Below are positions 6,163 through 13,354 of a stretch of DNA of 15,655 nt, piece by piece. The notes beneath the pieces are model-generated. The model worked only from the letters and a program-made list of their open reading frames with translations. It did no database searches and was not told the origin of the DNA. The stretch is taken from contig PLRZ01000178.1 of assembly GCA_003164075.1 (NCBI GenBank), positions 1 through 15,655 of the forward strand. The letters are read 5' to 3'. The DNA is from Bryobacterales bacterium (lineage in GTDB: Bacteria > Acidobacteriota > Terriglobia > Bryobacterales > Bryobacteraceae). A program made the translations under genes and the position numbers. Position 1 is the stretch's first letter; every line of letters begins with the position of its first letter.

Positions 6163-7074
6163 CTAGGTATTCACCTGTACGCCCGCCGAATTCCGCAAGA
6201 TGCCGCAGCCGTATAGAATGTCCACCGTGAACTGCTGAGCCAGCGTATCCGGCTGATAGCTCATCACCACCCGCATCCCGAAGTTGCCAAGCTCGGCATA
6301 CTCCGCGATGGCTCCGGTCCCGGGCAGTGGTTGCGGCAGTCGCCGGATCACCAGTCCGAGCGCATCCTTCGTGAAAGCCAGGTTGTGCGTCGTCACGGGG
6401 CTGGTCCCGGTGTACGGAACGAACTGCGAACGGAACACGAAGAAGTCTTTGATCTTCCCAATGGTCCCGTCCACCAGCGCGTGCAATCCCGCATCGCCCG
6501 CGGTCTGAAATTCGCTGAATCGCGGAATCTGTCGCCACGCCGAATAAGTCGCCGCATCCACCACGATGAACTTCTGCTCGCTCGGCGGAACCTTCGACAG
6601 GAACAACGCCGTCTCCGCCGCGTCAATCACACTTTCTGTGATTGCTGTCCCCGGCGTGCCCACCGGGCTGTTGGCCGTGAATCCGGCGTACAGGTTGAGA
6701 AGGTCGCTTTCCACCTTCTGTGCGATTGCAGCCACCGCCGGCTGCATGTAGATCTTTAACAGGTCCGGCACCGCCAGCACTTTGGTTACATCCGGAATCT
6801 GGAAGGTCGCTTCTGCGTGCGTGTTCAGTACGATCTGGGCGTTCCCCAGATTCGGGTTTTGCGTCTGTACCGTTCCACCCTCGAGGATGTTGTTCGCCTG
6901 CATCACTGGGGGAATCGGCACGTTGATCGTGTCGCCGGCTTGCGCCAGAGCTGGCTCATAATCGCGATTCACCAGGTTCCCCATCACTAGGTTCCCTACC
7001 AGCACCGGCAATGCGTCTGCCGCCACCAGCTTCACAATCGCGTTGGCGACATTAGCTGAAGTAATTGCTGCCAT
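6163..7074 (-). CDS. Major capsid protein, P22 coat-like (HK97 fold)
   Basis: 303 aa; AAGGAG lies 5 nt before ATG 7074. The sequence shows the P22-type coat layout: VANAIVKLVAADALPVLVGNLVMGNLVNRDYE at the N-terminus, GDTINVPIPP, LNTHAEATFQIPDVTKVLAV, then YMQPAVAAIAQKVESDLLNLYAG (the long spine-type helix), KFIVVDAATYSAWRQIPRF, a GKIKDFFVFRSQFVPYTG strand region and a beta-rich end (FGMRVVMSYQPDTLAQQFTVDILYG). It would form the icosahedral head shell. It directly follows a scaffold-like gene, and no maturation protease is visible, as expected for coat proteins that use a separate scaffold. Confidence in the coat role is high; the P22 subfamily is by memory of the pattern. Confidence 0.85.
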   Translation of the reverse strand: MAAITSANVANAIVKLVAADALPVLVGNLVMGNLVNRDYEPALAQAGDTINVPIPPVMQANNILEGGTVQTQNPNLGNAQIVLNTHAEATFQIPDVTKVLAVPDLLKIYMQPAVAAIAQKVESDLLNLYAGFTANSPVGTPGTAITESVIDAAETALFLSKVPPSEQKFIVVDAATYSAWRQIPRFSEFQTAGDAGLHALVDGTIGKIKDFFVFRSQFVPYTGTSPVTTHNLAFTKDALGLVIRRLPQPLPGTGAIAEYAELGNFGMRVVMSYQPDTLAQQFTVDILYGCGILRNSAGVQVNT

Positions 7075-7143
7075 TTGTTCTCCTTCTTCCTTTCTTCTTG
7101 CCGGCCACTGCGACTCGCTTCCGCTCGTCTAGCCGGTACTTCC

Positions 7144-7695
7144 CTACAGTCCCCGAAGGGTCTGCGACGCTACGCGCACGATTTCCTCTCGTACCCGTTG
7201 CATCTCCTCCGCGCTCATGCCCGGGCGGATCTGTTCAATGCTCACCGTGTCCCTACCCACGCCCGGGGCTTTCAGAGTCGCCGTCATCCCCGTGCCCCCG
7301 GCAATCCGCGCCGGCAGAAATTCCGGGTTTTCGTTGACGAAGCTCGTGAGGTATTCTTTCACCGTCACGTCGCCGCTGTCGCCGCGAGCTACCAGTCGCC
7401 CATCCTCGGTGCGCACAATCCCGTCTTGCACCGCTTTGAACGCCAGGTCGATCTTGGCCACACCTAGCCGCTGCAATTCCGCCCTCACCGCCGAACTGCG
7501 CTCCGCCTCTTCCGCCGTTTTGCGGCTGCGTTGGTTTTCAGCCACCAGTTCGTTCATCCGGCGTTCCAGTTGCTCCCGGCGCCTCCGTTCTTCCACCAGT
7601 TCCGCTTTGTAGGCCGGTTCGCTCTTCGCCTTTTCGGTATTTGCGAACTCCTGGACCGCCTGCCGAACGATCGCTTGTATGTCGATTCCTTCCAT
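7144..7695 (-). CDS. Scaffolding-like coiled-coil protein
   Basis: 183 aa from ATG 7695, chosen for AAGGAG 4 nt upstream; the frame is open further upstream but only as an overlap with the portal gene. Residues 1-75 are highly charged and helical (VRQAVQEFANTEKAK; ELVEERRRREQLERRMNELVAE), a probable coiled coil. The C-terminal half (LVARGDSGDVTVKEYLTSFVNENPEF, SIEQIRPGMSAEEMQRVREEI) is shorter and mixed. Its position between portal and coat genes is where phages of this kind encode their capsid scaffold. No protease motif is seen. The role is inferred from synteny and composition. Confidence 0.65.
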   Translation of the reverse strand: MEGIDIQAIVRQAVQEFANTEKAKSEPAYKAELVEERRRREQLERRMNELVAENQRSRKTAEEAERSSAVRAELQRLGVAKIDLAFKAVQDGIVRTEDGRLVARGDSGDVTVKEYLTSFVNENPEFLPARIAGGTGMTATLKAPGVGRDTVSIEQIRPGMSAEEMQRVREEIVRVASQTLRGL

Positions 7696-7712
7696 AAATC
7701 TCCTTGAGAACC

Positions 7713-9083
7713 TTAATTGCCGCTTTCGATCTCCTCCGCTACCTTGTTCTTGACGTCCTGTCCCGCGTCGCTCAGATACTTGAACGCCAGCCTCTTGAAG
7801 ACTTCTTTCTTCAATGTCTTCGACTCGATCCCCAGGCTCAGCAACTTCTGGGCATCGTCCAACTCGGTGCCTAGATCGTTTATGTCGAATTCGTCCATCC
7901 CCGAAACGCCGATCGTGACTCCGTCCTGCCGCGCCGCCGCGATCGCCCACAGAGTCTGTTTCATTGCTTCCTTTACGGTGTCGCCATATGCCCGCAACAC
8001 CTCCTCCGTGGTAGCAAAATCCAACTGCTTGCTTACCGCCGACTGGTGTGATCCCGTGCCAGCCTCGCCCGCCTGGATCATCAGATAGCTAACCCTGTAA
8101 ATCTCGTCTCGCAGATTCACCAGGTTATCCGCGGCGATCTGGTAGACCTTCCCTTCCGGCTCCGTCCAGCCGAACCGGTCGTCCTTTCCCAGTTGGATGT
8201 AATAGGATTCGCCCACTACCTGTTTCCACTCCCGGTCCGAGTACACCACCGGCGAAGCGAATAGTCCCATCGTCAATGCCCATGAGAGCGCATTCGACTT
8301 ATTGAAATGCTCCAGTTGCAGCGATGCTGCCTTACTCATCAGCCACAACCCGTCCGAAACCTTCATCTCGAACACCGGAACCCGCCCAAGTGACGCCAGC
8401 CCGTGCCGCCCTTCGTCGATCAACTCGATCGCGCTCGAGTCCCCTGTCTTCCGGTAGATCTGGTAGTTCTCGCGGTCGTAATAAACCCACCGCGTCTCCT
8501 TCTCCCACTTCGCGTCCGTCACTTTCGACTGCTGCAGGCAGGATGTCCGCAGTACCACCCATTCCAAACCGCCCAGCCGGTCGTGATTCCAGTTGATAAC
8601 CTCGTCGGCGCTGTAATCCATCAGGTAGGCCCGCGATCGCCCGCACGCATCCTCCTCCGCGCGCGATCGTGCTTCACCGTTGGCCCTGGGAAAGTCCACT
8701 ACCGTGTAGCTGCTTCCGCAAACCAGAGCCTCGACGAACCGCTGCCGGAAGAACTCGCTGAGTCTGGTCCCCTTGAAGTCGCAGTCGTCGGAGAGGATGC
8801 TGTAAAAATCTCTTGCCGCCGGGTCGCTGCCTCCGAACAGTAGCGCCGGTGCGCACCGCATCAGCGTCGCTGCGTACCAGTCGATAACCGATCCGATATA
8901 GTTCTCGTAAAACACCCGGCCGAGACGTTCCATGTAGATCTCGCCCGGTTCTTTGTGCCGCCGTACTAGGTATTGAGAGGCGTTCGTGCGTAACTGCTCG
9001 CCGCCTGCATAGAGATCTTTGTACTGCTTCCATATCGCCTTGCGCGCGATGTATTCTGGATGTTCCCGGTTGATGGTTTCCAT
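7713..9083 (-). CDS. Phage portal protein
   Basis: 456 aa if it starts at ATG 9083, 2 nt after the terminase stop (TAGCCATG), a coupling-type junction. An ATG at 9134 would add 17 residues overlapping terminase, but its AGGA abuts the codon. The protein has HPEYIARKAIWKQYKDLYAGG, a region with RVFYENYIGSVIDWYAATLM, FFRQRFVEALVCGSSYTVVDFP, a YLMDYSADEVINW strand typical of the portal wing, VFEMKVSDGLWLMSKAASLQLEHFN, and a long C-terminal helix region (EIYRVSYLMIQAGE...TTEEVLRAYGDTVKEAM). It resembles DUF4055-type portals. It would form the dodecameric DNA entry ring. Position right after the large terminase supports this. Confidence 0.82.
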   Translation of the reverse strand: METINREHPEYIARKAIWKQYKDLYAGGEQLRTNASQYLVRRHKEPGEIYMERLGRVFYENYIGSVIDWYAATLMRCAPALLFGGSDPAARDFYSILSDDCDFKGTRLSEFFRQRFVEALVCGSSYTVVDFPRANGEARSRAEEDACGRSRAYLMDYSADEVINWNHDRLGGLEWVVLRTSCLQQSKVTDAKWEKETRWVYYDRENYQIYRKTGDSSAIELIDEGRHGLASLGRVPVFEMKVSDGLWLMSKAASLQLEHFNKSNALSWALTMGLFASPVVYSDREWKQVVGESYYIQLGKDDRFGWTEPEGKVYQIAADNLVNLRDEIYRVSYLMIQAGEAGTGSHQSAVSKQLDFATTEEVLRAYGDTVKEAMKQTLWAIAAARQDGVTIGVSGMDEFDINDLGTELDDAQKLLSLGIESKTLKKEVFKRLAFKYLSDAGQDVKNKVAEEIESGN

Positions 9084-9085
9084 GG

Positions 9086-10387
9086 CTATATCATTCTCAA
9101 TGACCGCTCCCCAATCGGCGGCAGCCTGCGGCATTCCTGCCAGATCAGGTACCCCAGTGCATCCGATACGTGGGTTCGCAGCCGATCACGGTCCTTGTCG
9201 ATCTGTCCGGTGTCGCCCTTGAAACAAACCTGCTCGAAGTCCTGGATCAGTTCCTTGCATTTCTTGTCCACCAGGAGGCCGATATCGCACCCTGCGGATC
9301 GAAGCTTCGTGTTGGTCAGGTTAATTCGCTCCCGTACACTGGGGTTCGCTTTCGGTACCTTGTAATCCACCTTCATCGACGAGTAGATCGCAAAATGTTC
9401 CTTCACCATTTCGTAATCCGACATCCCCGACGTCTGTTGAGCGCTCCCCGATGCGTCCCCGAATATCGTGACGCCCGGTTCGTGCTTCGGGTACCGTTCC
9501 AGAAATGCCTCGCATGCCTGCCGCGTCGTGCCGTGCCGGATCACAATTTCATCCAGCACCACTATTCGCCCGTTGGCGATCTGTGCGATCACCGAACTCA
9601 TCGGGTCCACGTTGAAATCCAGAGCCCATAAGATCGGCCTGCGCGGGTCGACGCTCAGGTCGGTCACATGAACGCCCTGTTCAAACGAGCTGTACACCCG
9701 GCTGCCGTCCAGGTTGAGATACGACCCCAGTACCTCCTGCGCGTAAAACTTTTCGTCGTAGCTTTCTCTCAGCCGTTTGTAGAAGTCCGGATCTCGTCCC
9801 AGCAGGTGACGGTTCTCGCTGGGTTTGGCATATATCGTGTGATAAGTCTCCGACGGCTTCGCGACGAATTTGCGATAAACCCAGTCGTACCCTTTAGGCG
9901 TCCACGCGGCAAAACCACAAAGCCGCTGCGCCTTCGGATCTCGCAGCCGCCCTTCCAGCCGCAGCCACGCCTCCTCCTGCGTGTAAGTCAGTTCGTCCAG
10001 CCCGAACCACGCCAGGTTCGTGCCGCGCAGCCTCTCGAAATCGTCCACTGGCCGAAACAGGATCCGCGACTTTGTGTCGCTCATTACCAGCGCGTTTTCG
10101 GCCTTGTTATACTCGTACGGAAGTTTGTTGGCTCCCAGAATCTCGAACAGCGTGGCCTGGGTCGCATCCCGCAACATGGGATAAGTCGGAGCGCCAAGCA
10201 GTCCTGTGCGCCCCGGATTTAAGTAAGTCAGGCGAATCGTTTCCTGGCAGAGCGCCTGACTCTTACCGCTGCCAATCGGTCCCGAATACCCTTTGTATCG
10301 TGCCGTGCTATCGTGAAATGCCCTTTGCGAGTCCAGCGGATCGTAGATTATTTCGCGGATTCTAACGTCGCGTTCGGGCCCACCCAT
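9086..10387 (-). CDS. terL: Terminase large subunit
   Basis: 433 aa, ATG at 10387, with AAGGAG 11 nt upstream; it overlaps the preceding gene by 40 nt. The ATPase half shows a Walker A motif in GPIGSGKS (about residues 36-43) and a Walker B LDE in AWFGLDELTYTQEEAW; WTPKGYDWVYRKF fits the coupling region. The nuclease half shows conserved acidic residues: ALDFNVDP, VTIFGDASGS and RTHVSDALGYLIW. This is the ATP-driven DNA packaging motor and headful or site-specific nuclease, which docks on the portal encoded next. All key catalytic motifs appear intact, so packaging function is probably not degraded. Confidence 0.93.
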   Translation of the reverse strand: MGGPERDVRIREIIYDPLDSQRAFHDSTARYKGYSGPIGSGKSQALCQETIRLTYLNPGRTGLLGAPTYPMLRDATQATLFEILGANKLPYEYNKAENALVMSDTKSRILFRPVDDFERLRGTNLAWFGLDELTYTQEEAWLRLEGRLRDPKAQRLCGFAAWTPKGYDWVYRKFVAKPSETYHTIYAKPSENRHLLGRDPDFYKRLRESYDEKFYAQEVLGSYLNLDGSRVYSSFEQGVHVTDLSVDPRRPILWALDFNVDPMSSVIAQIANGRIVVLDEIVIRHGTTRQACEAFLERYPKHEPGVTIFGDASGSAQQTSGMSDYEMVKEHFAIYSSMKVDYKVPKANPSVRERINLTNTKLRSAGCDIGLLVDKKCKELIQDFEQVCFKGDTGQIDKDRDRLRTHVSDALGYLIWQECRRLPPIGERSLRMI

Positions 10388-10623
10388 GTAACTATGATCT
10401 CCTTAGGATCGTCTTCCTGCCCCATCTCCCGCCCGAGTTGCAGCAGTTTGACGTATTCCGCTACCGTTGGCTCGTACTCCGCTTTCGCAATCTTCGTCTC
10501 GAACCGTCCAATCGTCCGCTCCAGCAGTTCGTGAACCCGGACCTTCTCGCTCACCCGTTCCCAATGCTTACATTCCCTGCAGGTCTTGGGAGCCTTCTCA
10601 TTTGACCCACCCTTTTTTGTCAT
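10348..10623 (-). CDS. Small CxxC protein, probable terminase small subunit
   Basis: 91 aa. ATG 10623 is preceded by GAGGAG with a 4-nt gap, which sets the start. The N-terminus is basic (MTKKGGSNEKAPK), then TCRECKHWE gives a CxxC pair, followed by a helical stretch (VHELLERTIGRFETKIAKAE; YVKLLQLGREMGQED). Its 3' end overlaps the large terminase start by 40 nt. It is the first gene of the phage operon and occupies the small-terminase slot, whose members are short helical DNA-binding proteins. The family is not recognised by sequence; the assignment is by synteny. Confidence 0.6.
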   Translation of the reverse strand: MTKKGGSNEKAPKTCRECKHWERVSEKVRVHELLERTIGRFETKIAKAEYEPTVAEYVKLLQLGREMGQEDDPKEIIVTWVGPNATLESAK

Positions 10624-10636
10624 CGTGCTCCTCAAA

Positions 10637-10667
10637 ATGAAAACGGCCCCGCATTTCTGCGGAGCCG
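10637..10667 (-). terminator. Rho-independent-type hairpin just upstream of the phage operon
   Basis: On the minus strand, CGGCTCCGC (10667-10659), a 6-nt loop and GCGGGGCCG (10652-10644) form a 9-bp stem with one U-G wobble, followed by TTTTCATTTT (10643-10634). On the plus strand the same position is a C-A mismatch, so the minus strand is the better fold. The hairpin ends about 20 nt before the first phage start codon, leaving no room for a promoter in between. It would stop minus-strand transcripts arriving from the right, or act as an attenuator at the head of the operon. Confidence 0.6.
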
Positions 10668-10763
10668 CTCAAACCTTCTGTCTGCCCTGAGAGTAGCATT
10701 CACCCGTCGAAACGCCAGAGACGCTGCGCTTCTAAAGAGCTGATAATAAATGAAATATAGTTC

Positions 10764-10955
10764 TTACTGATTTGTGAACAGGATTTCACCCCCGGAATCC
10801 CTCACCGTGACCAGCCTGCCGCCGGCCAACTTCGCGATTCGCGAGGCCTTCGACCCGTCCGCCACCAGGTAGTGCGGCTCCGGCTGTGCCAGTTTTTGAG
10901 GTTCTTCTCTGTGTCTCTGTAGTGAGGTTTCGCTTTCCTGCTTGGTTCGGGCCAT
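10764..10955 (-). CDS. Small hypothetical ORF, 63 aa, doubtful
   Basis: The frame runs from ATG 10955 to TAA. The C-terminal half (HYLVADGSKASRIAKLAGGRLVTVRDSGGEILFTNQ, positions about 28-63) looks protein-like, while the N-terminal half is charged and runs through a low-complexity intergenic motif at 10902-10927. No ribosome binding site precedes the ATG. It could be a real small gene, a gene fragment, or chance. It points toward the phage block, and the hairpin at 10637-10667 could be its terminator. I do not recognise a family. Confidence 0.35.
   Translation of the reverse strand: MARTKQESETSLQRHREEPQKLAQPEPHYLVADGSKASRIAKLAGGRLVTVRDSGGEILFTNQ
10902..10927. repeat. CTACAGAGACACAGAGAAG-type intergenic motif, single copy
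   Basis: The minus-strand reading, CCTCACTACAGAGACACAG followed by AGAAGAAC, resembles the ACCACAGAGACACAGAG motif that I recall as a dispersed intergenic repeat in several environmental bacterial genomes. Only one copy is in this window, so its status as a repeat cannot be shown here. Its presence suggests that this strip is non-coding host DNA rather than part of the 63-aa ORF. Confidence 0.35.
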
Positions 10956-11063
10956 ACCCGGTCAGCGGGTGATTGCAACGCCTGTGCCGCCAATTCACAA
11001 ATCTTTCGTCCAATTTTCTATCAACCATTCCGCCCCTTGTGGCGTCTAACCTGCCAGTACACT

Positions 11064-12101
11064 ATGTGGCGATGCTTGTGTCTGCTCACAACCGCGAGTT
11101 TACTGCTGCTCCTCAGCTCCTGCGGCCGTTCCGCTCCGCCGGTTCAGGCCGCTTCTCCCTCGCTTCCGCCGCCCGAACGCCAGCGTGAAGTCCGCGTCAC
11201 TGGAATTGTGCAGGCCGTCCACTCTTCCAAGGTGCTCGTGCCCCAGATTGCCGGCAACTACAGCCGCATGACCCTTACCCATATCATTGCCGGCGGGACT
11301 CAGGTCCAAGCCGGCGACCCCATCGCCAGCTTCGATGCCACCGCCCAAATGGACGCTGCCCGTGACGCGCAAGCCAAATTCGACGATCTCGGCCACCAGG
11401 CCGACCAGAAACGTGCCCAGAATCGCGCCGATCGCGAGAAGCGCGCCACCGACTTACAACAGGCCCAGGCCGACTTGGCCAAGGCCGAGATCGATCTCGG
11501 CAAGGGCCCCGTACTCGGCGAAATCGAAAAGCTTCAGGACGAAGAAAAGGCCCGCATTGCTCGCCTCCACGTGGAAAGCCTCAAAAAGTCCAACGCACTC
11601 CAAGACCAGTCCGATGACGCCAACCTCCGCTATATGGAATTGCAACGCGACCGTCAGAAAGTGGCCATGGAACGCGCCCAGGCCAACATCGATAAGTTGG
11701 AGGTCAAGGCGCCCCTCGCCGGCATGACCGCTCAGGAGAACCTCTCCCGCGGCGGCAATTCCTTCGGACATGCCCAGGAGGGTGACCAGCTCTGGCGCGG
11801 ACAGCCCCTGGTGAGCATCTTCGACCCCACCGAGATGCTGGTCCGTTGCAATATCGGTGAGCCCGACATTGCCGCCGTCGTTCCCGGCGGCAAAGCCAAG
11901 GTCTATCTCGACGCCTATCCCGACCTGGTCTTTCCCGCCCACGTCGAATTCGTCAGCCCCGTGGCCGCCGCCGGCCTCGGCACCCCCATTAAGACCTTCG
12001 TCGCCGTCTTCCGCATCGATAAGACCGACCCCCGCCTGCTTCCCGATCTTTCAGCCGCGATCCTGATGGAGCCCACGTCTGCGGCGGGAGGCGCCAAATG
12101 A
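11064..12101 (+). CDS. HlyD/MacA-like membrane fusion adaptor, predicted lipoprotein
   Basis: 345 aa from ATG 11064. An in-frame TTG at 11037 is possible, but the signal peptide fits the ATG: MWRCLCLLTTASLLLLLSSC, with lipobox LSSC giving a lipidated Cys20. No strong Shine-Dalgarno is seen. The mature protein has a half biotinyl-lipoyl motif (VPQIAGNYSRMTLTHIIAGG...VQAGDPIASFD, about 59-91), a long charged coiled-coil hairpin (about 95-210; QADQKRAQNRADREKRATDL, IEKLQDEEKARIARLHVESL), the second lipoyl half (LEVKAPLAGMT), and a beta-barrel domain. Adaptors of this fold join inner-membrane transporters to outer-membrane channels. First gene of a four-gene operon; its stop overlaps the next start (ATGA). 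Confidence 0.85.
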   Translation: MWRCLCLLTTASLLLLLSSCGRSAPPVQAASPSLPPPERQREVRVTGIVQAVHSSKVLVPQIAGNYSRMTLTHIIAGGTQVQAGDPIASFDATAQMDAARDAQAKFDDLGHQADQKRAQNRADREKRATDLQQAQADLAKAEIDLGKGPVLGEIEKLQDEEKARIARLHVESLKKSNALQDQSDDANLRYMELQRDRQKVAMERAQANIDKLEVKAPLAGMTAQENLSRGGNSFGHAQEGDQLWRGQPLVSIFDPTEMLVRCNIGEPDIAAVVPGGKAKVYLDAYPDLVFPAHVEFVSPVAAAGLGTPIKTFVAVFRIDKTDPRLLPDLSAAILMEPTSAAGGAK

Positions 12102-13354
12102 GTAAGCGCGGACAACGGGTACGTTTCTGGATCGTTCTGCTTCTCGCACTCGTCGTGATCGTTGGCGCAGCCGCCGGTGTCAACCATCTCCGCAAGGTGC
12201 AGGCCAGCGCCACATTCCCTGTCGCCCGCGCCCGCCAGGGGGAATTCCTGGTGATCGTCCGCTGTCGTGGCGAACTGCGGCCGCGCCGCTCCGTCCAGAT
12301 CTACGCCCCCAAGGTGCCCTCGCTGCGCATCGCCTGGCTCGCCCCTTCCGGCCAGAACGTCAACCAGGGCGACACCGTTATCCGCTTCGATTCCAGCTCG
12401 TCCCAGCAGGAGCTGGCAAAAAGGGAAGCCGCCTACCGCCAGGCGCAGGCCGCCTTGGACCAGTGGGTGGCTCAGAGCCAGATCACCGTCGAGCAGGACA
12501 AGAGTGACTTAGCCGACGCCGGCTTCGCCGTCCAGAACGCCCAATTGGAGGCCGACCTGCAAAGTATCAAGAGCAAGATCGAGGGCGCAAAATCCAAAAT
12601 CGACCTCGGTATATCCCAACAAAAGCTGAAAGTGGAAGAGGCCACCGTGGCCCTCCATGCCGCCGCCGACCAGTCCAAACTGGCGTCGCTCACGCGTCTT
12701 CGCGACCAAGCCCAGGCCGACGTGGAACTCCAGAAATCTCGCATCTCCCAGATGGAGGTCAAAGCCCCCATGAGTGGTTTCCTCAGTCTCAGCCTGAACT
12801 ACCAGAACGCCATCACTTCCACCGACGCGGTCCCCTACAAAGTCGGCGATAGCGTCTATTCCGGCATGAATCTCGGGGACATTCCCGACCTCGACAGCCT
12901 GGAACTGGCCGGCCGCATCGAAGAGACCGAACGCGGACGCATCTCCGCATCGCAAGACGTGGTAGTCCGCGTCGACGCCCTGCCGGAACTGTCGTTCAAG
13001 GCCAATGTCAGCCAAATCTCCCCGCTGGCCGAAACCAGTCTGAACGAGTTTCCCCCCGTCCGCAGTTTCCTGGCCTTGGCCAGCATTCAACATCCCGACC
13101 CGCGCCTGCGCCCCGGTATGAACGGCGGCATGGATATCGTGGTCAATCGCGTTCCGCACGCCATCAGCATCCCTACCAAGTCCCTGTTCACCCGTGGCGG
13201 CAAGCCCATCGTCTACCTGGCCAACGGCGACCGTTACCGCGCCGTCGAGGTGAAGGTAGAGGCCCGCAATCCCGACGAGGTAGCCGTCTCCGGCATCCCC
13301 CCTAATGCAACCGTTGCCCTGGTCGACGTGGAAAAGAAGGAGCCCAGGAAATGA
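12098..13354 (+). CDS. HlyD-family membrane fusion protein
   Basis: 418 aa, starting inside an ATGA overlap with the previous stop. One N-terminal membrane segment (FWIVLLLALVVIVGAAAGV, about residues 10-28) anchors it in the inner membrane. It then shows the lipoyl half (VQIYAPKVPSLRIAWLAPSG, QNVNQGDTVIRFD), a coiled-coil hairpin (about 100-225; QQELAKREAAYRQAQAALDQ, QQKLKVEEATVALHAAADQS), the second lipoyl half (MEVKAPMSGFLSL), a beta-barrel (LAGRIEETERGRISASQDVV) and a membrane-proximal domain (SIPTKSLFTRGGKPIVYLAN). This is a full-length periplasmic adaptor for an ABC exporter. It is distinct in sequence from the adaptors on both sides, so it is not a recent duplicate. Confidence 0.88.
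   Translation: MSKRGQRVRFWIVLLLALVVIVGAAAGVNHLRKVQASATFPVARARQGEFLVIVRCRGELRPRRSVQIYAPKVPSLRIAWLAPSGQNVNQGDTVIRFDSSSSQQELAKREAAYRQAQAALDQWVAQSQITVEQDKSDLADAGFAVQNAQLEADLQSIKSKIEGAKSKIDLGISQQKLKVEEATVALHAAADQSKLASLTRLRDQAQADVELQKSRISQMEVKAPMSGFLSLSLNYQNAITSTDAVPYKVGDSVYSGMNLGDIPDLDSLELAGRIEETERGRISASQDVVVRVDALPELSFKANVSQISPLAETSLNEFPPVRSFLALASIQHPDPRLRPGMNGGMDIVVNRVPHAISIPTKSLFTRGGKPIVYLANGDRYRAVEVKVEARNPDEVAVSGIPPNATVALVDVEKKEPRK

Larger units (their letters stand above)
10624..11063. other. Intergenic region between phage block and efflux operon
   Basis: These 440 bp separate the two divergent gene blocks. They hold the minus-strand hairpin, the doubtful 63-aa ORF, a repeat-like motif at 10902-10927, and an A/T-rich patch at about 10738-10765. 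No tRNA, integrase site or clear attachment repeat is visible. Promoters for both the phage operon (leftward) and the efflux operon (rightward) must lie here or farther away, but I find no -35/-10 pair good enough to name. Confidence 0.6.

Noticed and set aside
5561..6538. A 325-codon open frame running from inside the coat gene through to the 115-aa gene
   Set aside because: Its first two thirds lie within the clear coat reading frame and have out-of-frame composition. Only the last 115 codons, preceded by GAGGAGG, look like a gene.
10956..11063. Promoter for the efflux operon (TTGCAA at 10973 and TATCAA at 11019 considered)
   Set aside because: The spacing between hexamers does not fit a standard promoter and neither has a good partner.
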